A DNA stretch of 64,000 bases from Halobacterium jilantaiense (GTDB taxonomy: Archaea; Halobacteriota; Halobacteria; Halobacteriales; Halobacteriaceae): contig NZ_FOJA01000001.1 in assembly GCF_900110535.1 (NCBI RefSeq), positions 2,081,393 to 2,145,392 on the forward strand, written 5' to 3'. The position numbers and the translations under genes are program-made. The notes beneath the pieces were generated by a model, which worked only from the letters and a program-made list of their open reading frames with translations, had not been told where the DNA came from and did not search any database. Positions 60,918 to 64,000 of the stretch are shown one piece after another (position 1 is the stretch's first letter; each line of letters opens with the position of its first letter).

Positions 60918-61628
60918 TCAGCGGACGGCTGGATACGTCTCCCGCTCGACCCACTCGTGCAGGCGGGCAGCGCCGTCCTCGTCGTACCGCAGGGGGCGAC
61001 GCCACCACGGTCCCTTCCCGGAGTCCGACGACCACTCGGTGACCGCGCGGTTCGCGTCGACGCCCCGGGCCCCGCTGAGCGGGACGGCACCGTCGTACAG
61101 CCGCGAGTCGTCGGTGCCGGCGAGCATCACGGCGGCGTCGAAGGGGTCCCGCCGCAGGTGGGCGTTCCCCGCGAACGCCACCTGCTCGTCGTCCGGTAGG
61201 GCGGTGAACTCGTCGCCCGTGAGGGGGTCGCGGGCGAGCGTGAACTCGCCGAGGAGGTACGCGCCCCAGTCCGGCGGCATCCAGTCGGCGGGCTCGTCCG
61301 GGGCGTCGAGTGTCGCGTAGAAGTAGACGCGGTCGCCCGCCGCCAGGTCGAGCAGCGGCCGGGCCTTCACGCCGTGAGGGTCGCCGTACGTGTAGCGCTC
61401 ACAGCAGGGGTACTCGGCGAACGACGGGTCGAGGTGGACGGGCGTGTCGCGGCTGTCCTCCGGCACGTCTGTCGGGAGGTCGAGGTCAGCGTACGTGGGG
61501 GCGTTGCCGGCCGTCGGCTGGCTCTCCGGGATGGGGACGTAGACGAACGAGCCGTCGGCTCGTAGTGGGCCGCGGAACCCCGGCTGGTTCGTGTTCGCCG
61601 CGACGTTGACGGCGACGGCCCGCGTCAC
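60918..61628 (-). CDS. Nmad3-type putative nucleotide modification protein
   Basis: 236 residues from GTG. VAVNVAANTNQPGFRGPLRA, DGSFVYVPIPESQPT and the dense acidic/aromatic C-terminal half (SSDSGKGPWWRRPLRYDEDG) match, by memory, the nucleotide-modification-associated domain 3 family predicted by comparative genomics to act on modified bases; no activity has been shown. CCERYTYGDPHGVKARPLLD is a conserved Cys-containing segment. It shares 4 nt with the zinc-ribbon gene upstream (GTGA) and is followed by a glutaredoxin, so it sits in an operon. Confidence 0.65.
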   Translation of the reverse strand: MTRAVAVNVAANTNQPGFRGPLRADGSFVYVPIPESQPTAGNAPTYADLDLPTDVPEDSRDTPVHLDPSFAEYPCCERYTYGDPHGVKARPLLDLAAGDRVYFYATLDAPDEPADWMPPDWGAYLLGEFTLARDPLTGDEFTALPDDEQVAFAGNAHLRRDPFDAAVMLAGTDDSRLYDGAVPLSGARGVDANRAVTEWSSDSGKGPWWRRPLRYDEDGAARLHEWVERETYPAVR

Positions 61629-61870
61629 GGTCCCAGGCTACCCACGCAGCGCCGACAGAAGTCGTAGCAGACCTCGTTCTCTGCGCCGCAGGCCGGGCAC
61701 AGCATTGCCTCCGGGTCGTCGGGTTCGCTCGTGAGGTCGACCGGGTGGCTCTGGTCGCGGGGCGCGGTAGCGTCGGAGACGCCGACGTTGCCGCTCTGGA
61801 TGCGCCGCCACACCACGAACTGGAGCGCGGCCACGAACAGCATCGCGAGCACGAACAGCCCCCACTCCAT
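61625..61870 (-). CDS. Membrane-anchored zinc-ribbon protein (DUF7577-like)
   Basis: 81 residues from MEWGLFVLAMLFVAALQFVV, one N-terminal helix. The C-terminal zinc ribbon reads MLCPACGAENEVCYDFCRRC, four Cys ligands with a few extras. A GTG 15 codons upstream (61915) would overlap the acyltransferase stop by 4 nt and is an alternative start. Coupled to the Nmad3 gene, with which it may form a membrane-associated complex (inference). Confidence 0.78.
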   Translation of the reverse strand: MEWGLFVLAMLFVAALQFVVWRRIQSGNVGVSDATAPRDQSHPVDLTSEPDDPEAMLCPACGAENEVCYDFCRRCVGSLGP

Positions 61871-61911
61871 GCGTGTCACTAACACGCCCTCGGTCTTGAG
61901 CTTTCGGTTGC

Positions 61912-62826
61912 TCACGCGTCCGGCGGCGACAGGTCGCGGCCGAACTCGTCGTACGCGTCGAGGTCCGCCGGCAAGTCGTCGTCGAGCCGCCGCTGGTCCT
62001 GGTTGCGCTCGCCGGCGTCCGACAGCGGCGCGGCGACCGACTCCCAGCCCGGCTTCACGCGGACGCTCTCCGCCGGACTCCCGACGGCGATGTGGTGGTC
62101 CGGCACGTCGCCCTGGACGACCGACCGGGAGCCGACCAGCGCGTTCTCGCCGACGCGGACGCCGGCCCGCACGAGCGCGCCCTGCGTGACGCGGGCGTCG
62201 TCGCCGATTTCGGTGCGGTAGTTCGTCACCTCGGTCTGGTCGACGACGTCGTGATCGTGTGTGTAGACGTGCGCGCCGTCGCTGACGCTCGCGCGGTCAC
62301 CGACCACGAGCTCGCCGCGGTCGTCGAGGTGGACGTCGTCGTGGACGACGACGTCGTCCCCGAGTTCGATGTTGTGACCGTACGTCATCGAGATGCCCTT
62401 GAACAGCCGGACACCCTCGCCGACGTCCGCGAACAGGTGGTCGGCGAGCATCCGGCGGAACGACAGCGCGAACTCGACGTTGTCCGCCAGCGGCGTGCCG
62501 TCGAACTGCCGCCACAGCCACTGCAGGGGCTTCGAGCGCGCGAACGCGTCCTCGTCTTTCTCCGCGTAGTACTCCGATTCGAGGGTGGCGTTCCGCGGGT
62601 CGAAGTTCGCCAGCCGCGCCGCCGCGGTCGGCGACACGTCGGCGTCGTCGTCCAGCCAGGCCTCGTAGGCGTCCCGCGCCCCGTGGAGGTCCACGAGCGT
62701 CTCCGTGACGGCGTCGGCGAGCTCGTCGGGCGTCTCGGCGACGGACAGCCGCTCGTCGACGTCCGACACGAACGCCCGCCGGGTCGCCTCGGCGTCTGCG
62801 GGCAGCGAGACGTGTCGCTTGGTCAT
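61912..62826 (-). CDS. Left-handed beta-helix acyltransferase
   Basis: 304 residues. The N-terminal 110 residues are helical (SVDERLSVAETPDELADAVT type). From about residue 140 hexapeptide repeats (GISMTYGHNIELGDDVVVHD, VGDRASVSDGAHVYTHDHDV, GENALVGSRSVVQGDVPDHH) form a left-handed beta helix with the His of the maltose/galactoside acetyltransferase group. ESVRVKPGWES and an acidic tail follow. It transfers an acetyl or other acyl group; acceptor unknown. Next to the zinc-ribbon/Nmad3 pair. Confidence 0.85.
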   Translation of the reverse strand: MTKRHVSLPADAEATRRAFVSDVDERLSVAETPDELADAVTETLVDLHGARDAYEAWLDDDADVSPTAAARLANFDPRNATLESEYYAEKDEDAFARSKPLQWLWRQFDGTPLADNVEFALSFRRMLADHLFADVGEGVRLFKGISMTYGHNIELGDDVVVHDDVHLDDRGELVVGDRASVSDGAHVYTHDHDVVDQTEVTNYRTEIGDDARVTQGALVRAGVRVGENALVGSRSVVQGDVPDHHIAVGSPAESVRVKPGWESVAAPLSDAGERNQDQRRLDDDLPADLDAYDEFGRDLSPPDA

Positions 62827-62883
62827 GTCCCGTAGTGGACTGCCGGTACGGATAGTGGTTTTCGTCCCGACGGCTCCCGCCGG

Positions 62884-63090
62884 TTACGCGTCGTCACCGG
62901 CCGCCAGGTCGCCCAGCGACCACACAACCGTCAGGGCGACGACGGCGAGACCACCGAACACGAGAACCGCGACGAGCGTCGAGAGGTACTGGTTGCCGTA
63001 CTCGTGGAAGCCCAGGGCGAGCACGGCGACGAGGAGGCCGGCCACGAGCCAGGTCAATCTGTCGAGTCTGCGCTGGAGGGCGTCGTCCAT
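62884..63090 (-). CDS. Small two-helix membrane protein
   Basis: 68 residues: MDDALQRRLDRLTWLVAGLL, then two hydrophobic segments (WLVAGLLVAVLALGF and LVAVLVFGGLAVVALTVVW) joined by HEYGNQYLST, with an acidic end. Function unknown. First gene of the same-direction run with the acyltransferase, 57 nt away. Confidence 0.75.
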   Translation of the reverse strand: MDDALQRRLDRLTWLVAGLLVAVLALGFHEYGNQYLSTLVAVLVFGGLAVVALTVVWSLGDLAAGDDA

Positions 63091-63178
63091 GCCCGTGGCT
63101 GTCGAATCCACTCGACTAAAACGTTCCCCAGTCGCTGGAACCGTCGGCGCTAAGTGGCAGAACGCCCAACTCGGAACC

Positions 63179-64000
63179 ATGCAACATCGGGAGCTCGGTG
63201 ACTCCGGCGTCGAGGTCAGCGAAGTCGGGTTCGGCGCGTGGGTCGTCGGCACGGACTGGTGGGGCGACCGCGACGAGGACGACGCCCTCGAGATGGTGGA
63301 GTACGCGCTCGACCACGGCATCACGTACTTCGACACGGGCGACGTCTACGGCCACGGCCGCAGCGAGGAACTGCTCGGCAAGTCCCTGGCCGAGCACGGC
63401 GACGAGATGACGGTCGCGACGAAGGTCGGCTACGACTTCTACAACAACCCCCAGGCGGGCCACGGCGAACTCCCGAAGGAGATGTCCGTCGACTACCTCC
63501 GGGACGCCGTCGAGAAGTCCATGGACCGCCTCGGCGTCGACCACGTCGACGTCCTCCAGCTCCACAACCCGGACGTCGACGAACTCACGCCGGACGTCCT
63601 CGAACTGCTGGACGAGCTCCGCGAGGACGGCCGCGCCGACGCAATCGGCGTCGCGCTCGGCCCCTCCATCGGCTGGCTCGCCGAGGGCGACCGCGCCATC
63701 GAGGAGGCGTTCGACTCCGTGCAGTACGTCGGGAACATCCTCGAACAGGACGTCCACAACCACTTCGTGGACACCGTCCGCGAGCAGGACGCGGCCACGT
63801 CCCTGATTCCGCGCGTCCCGCACTCCTCCGGTCTCCTGAACGAGCAGGTCACGCCTGACACCGAACTCGGCGAGGGCGACCACCGCGGCTTCCGGCCCGA
63901 GGAGTGGTACGAGACGGGCTGGGAGAAGGTCGACGCCCTGCGCTTCCTCGAACGGGATGGCGTCCGCACGATGGGGCAGGCCGCAATCCAGTGGCTCCTC
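63179..64000 (+). CDS. Aldo/keto reductase, N-terminal part (3' end outside window)
   Basis: 274 residues visible. MQHRELGDSGVEVSEVGFGA is the family start. The catalytic residues are visible in ITYFDTGDVYGHGRSEELLG (Asp, Tyr), VATKVGYD (Lys) and VLQLHNPDV (His). The C-terminal NADPH-binding part is cut by the window edge. Reduces carbonyl compounds with NAD(P)H; substrate unknown. Confidence 0.92.
   Translation, partial: MQHRELGDSGVEVSEVGFGAWVVGTDWWGDRDEDDALEMVEYALDHGITYFDTGDVYGHGRSEELLGKSLAEHGDEMTVATKVGYDFYNNPQAGHGELPKEMSVDYLRDAVEKSMDRLGVDHVDVLQLHNPDVDELTPDVLELLDELREDGRADAIGVALGPSIGWLAEGDRAIEEAFDSVQYVGNILEQDVHNHFVDTVREQDAATSLIPRVPHSSGLLNEQVTPDTELGEGDHRGFRPEEWYETGWEKVDALRFLERDGVRTMGQAAIQWLL

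Noticed and set aside
1-64000. CRISPR array or complete insertion sequence
   Set aside because: No regularly spaced 25-40 bp repeats and no transposase with terminal repeats were seen; the repeats present are isolated pairs around short hairpins.

Overview
The window is haloarchaeal chromosome, most like Halobacterium or a close relative in the Halobacteriales. The reasons are a GC-rich sequence with strong G/C third-codon preference, acidic (Asp/Glu-rich) proteins, TATA-like boxes about 25-30 nt before leaderless starts, GTGA/ATGA overlapping genes, twin-arginine lipoprotein signals, and archaeal informational genes (thermosome, aIF2-gamma, Rpo7, Spt4, S24e, S27ae, L40e, Kae1-Bud32). The thermosome sequence is very close to what I remember of the Halobacterium protein. 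No rRNA, CRISPR array or complete insertion sequence was seen. Two tRNA genes are present: Thr-GGT and Gly-CCC.

Layout. 0-3 kb: end of a MATE transporter, then an arsenic module (arsR, ACR3 pump, arsC) with a duplicated arsC 5' end. 3-15 kb: small and membrane proteins, thermosome, a divergent lrp/glnA pair, PAP2 phosphatase and YihY membrane proteins, trm1, and the glyoxylate shunt (a 53-aa ORF, aceA, aceB). 15-22 kb: SWIM protein, PAS histidine kinase, hisH, a phnDCE transporter, and a DNA-uracil repair pair (UDG and a DUF99 'endonuclease dU'). 22-35 kb: MBL, GNAT and NUDIX enzymes, L40e-Tsr3, an F420-type oxidoreductase, serS, acyl-CoA synthetase, an antiporter-RCK fusion, and GtrA with a GT2 enzyme. 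35-43 kb: thiolase, an Agl23-like membrane protein, a lower-GC patch with gene remnants and a Tat-secreted protein, an AAA ATPase with a PhnP-like hydrolase, and DUF5787. 43-49 kb: the classic archaeal translation/transcription/t6A cluster ending in kae1-bud32, then DUF5808 and RdgB. 49-59 kb: PIN-like protein, a 34-aa ORF, lipoprotein, DapA-family aldolase, beta-propeller, histidine kinase plus response regulator, methyltransferase, tRNA-Thr, crotonase, nadE and tRNA-Gly. 59-64 kb: DUF3592 protein, glutaredoxin, an Nmad3-type putative nucleotide-modification protein with a zinc ribbon and an acyltransferase in one operon, and the start of an aldo/keto reductase.

The most unusual signal is not a gene. 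At five places (arsC, hisH, the thiolase 3' end, bud32 and tRNA-Gly) a short palindrome-rich block lies between direct copies of the host sequence. In hisH and bud32 the extra DNA is an exact multiple of three and is translated inside a conserved enzyme. The bud32 block shares a 27/29-nt core plus a GTGGGTC/GACCCAC inverted repeat with an intergenic block near serS. This suggests a family of small palindromic insertion elements that duplicate their target. Other points of note are two tiny coupled ORFs (53 aa before aceA; 34 aa between the lipoprotein and the PIN-like gene) and the Nmad3 operon.
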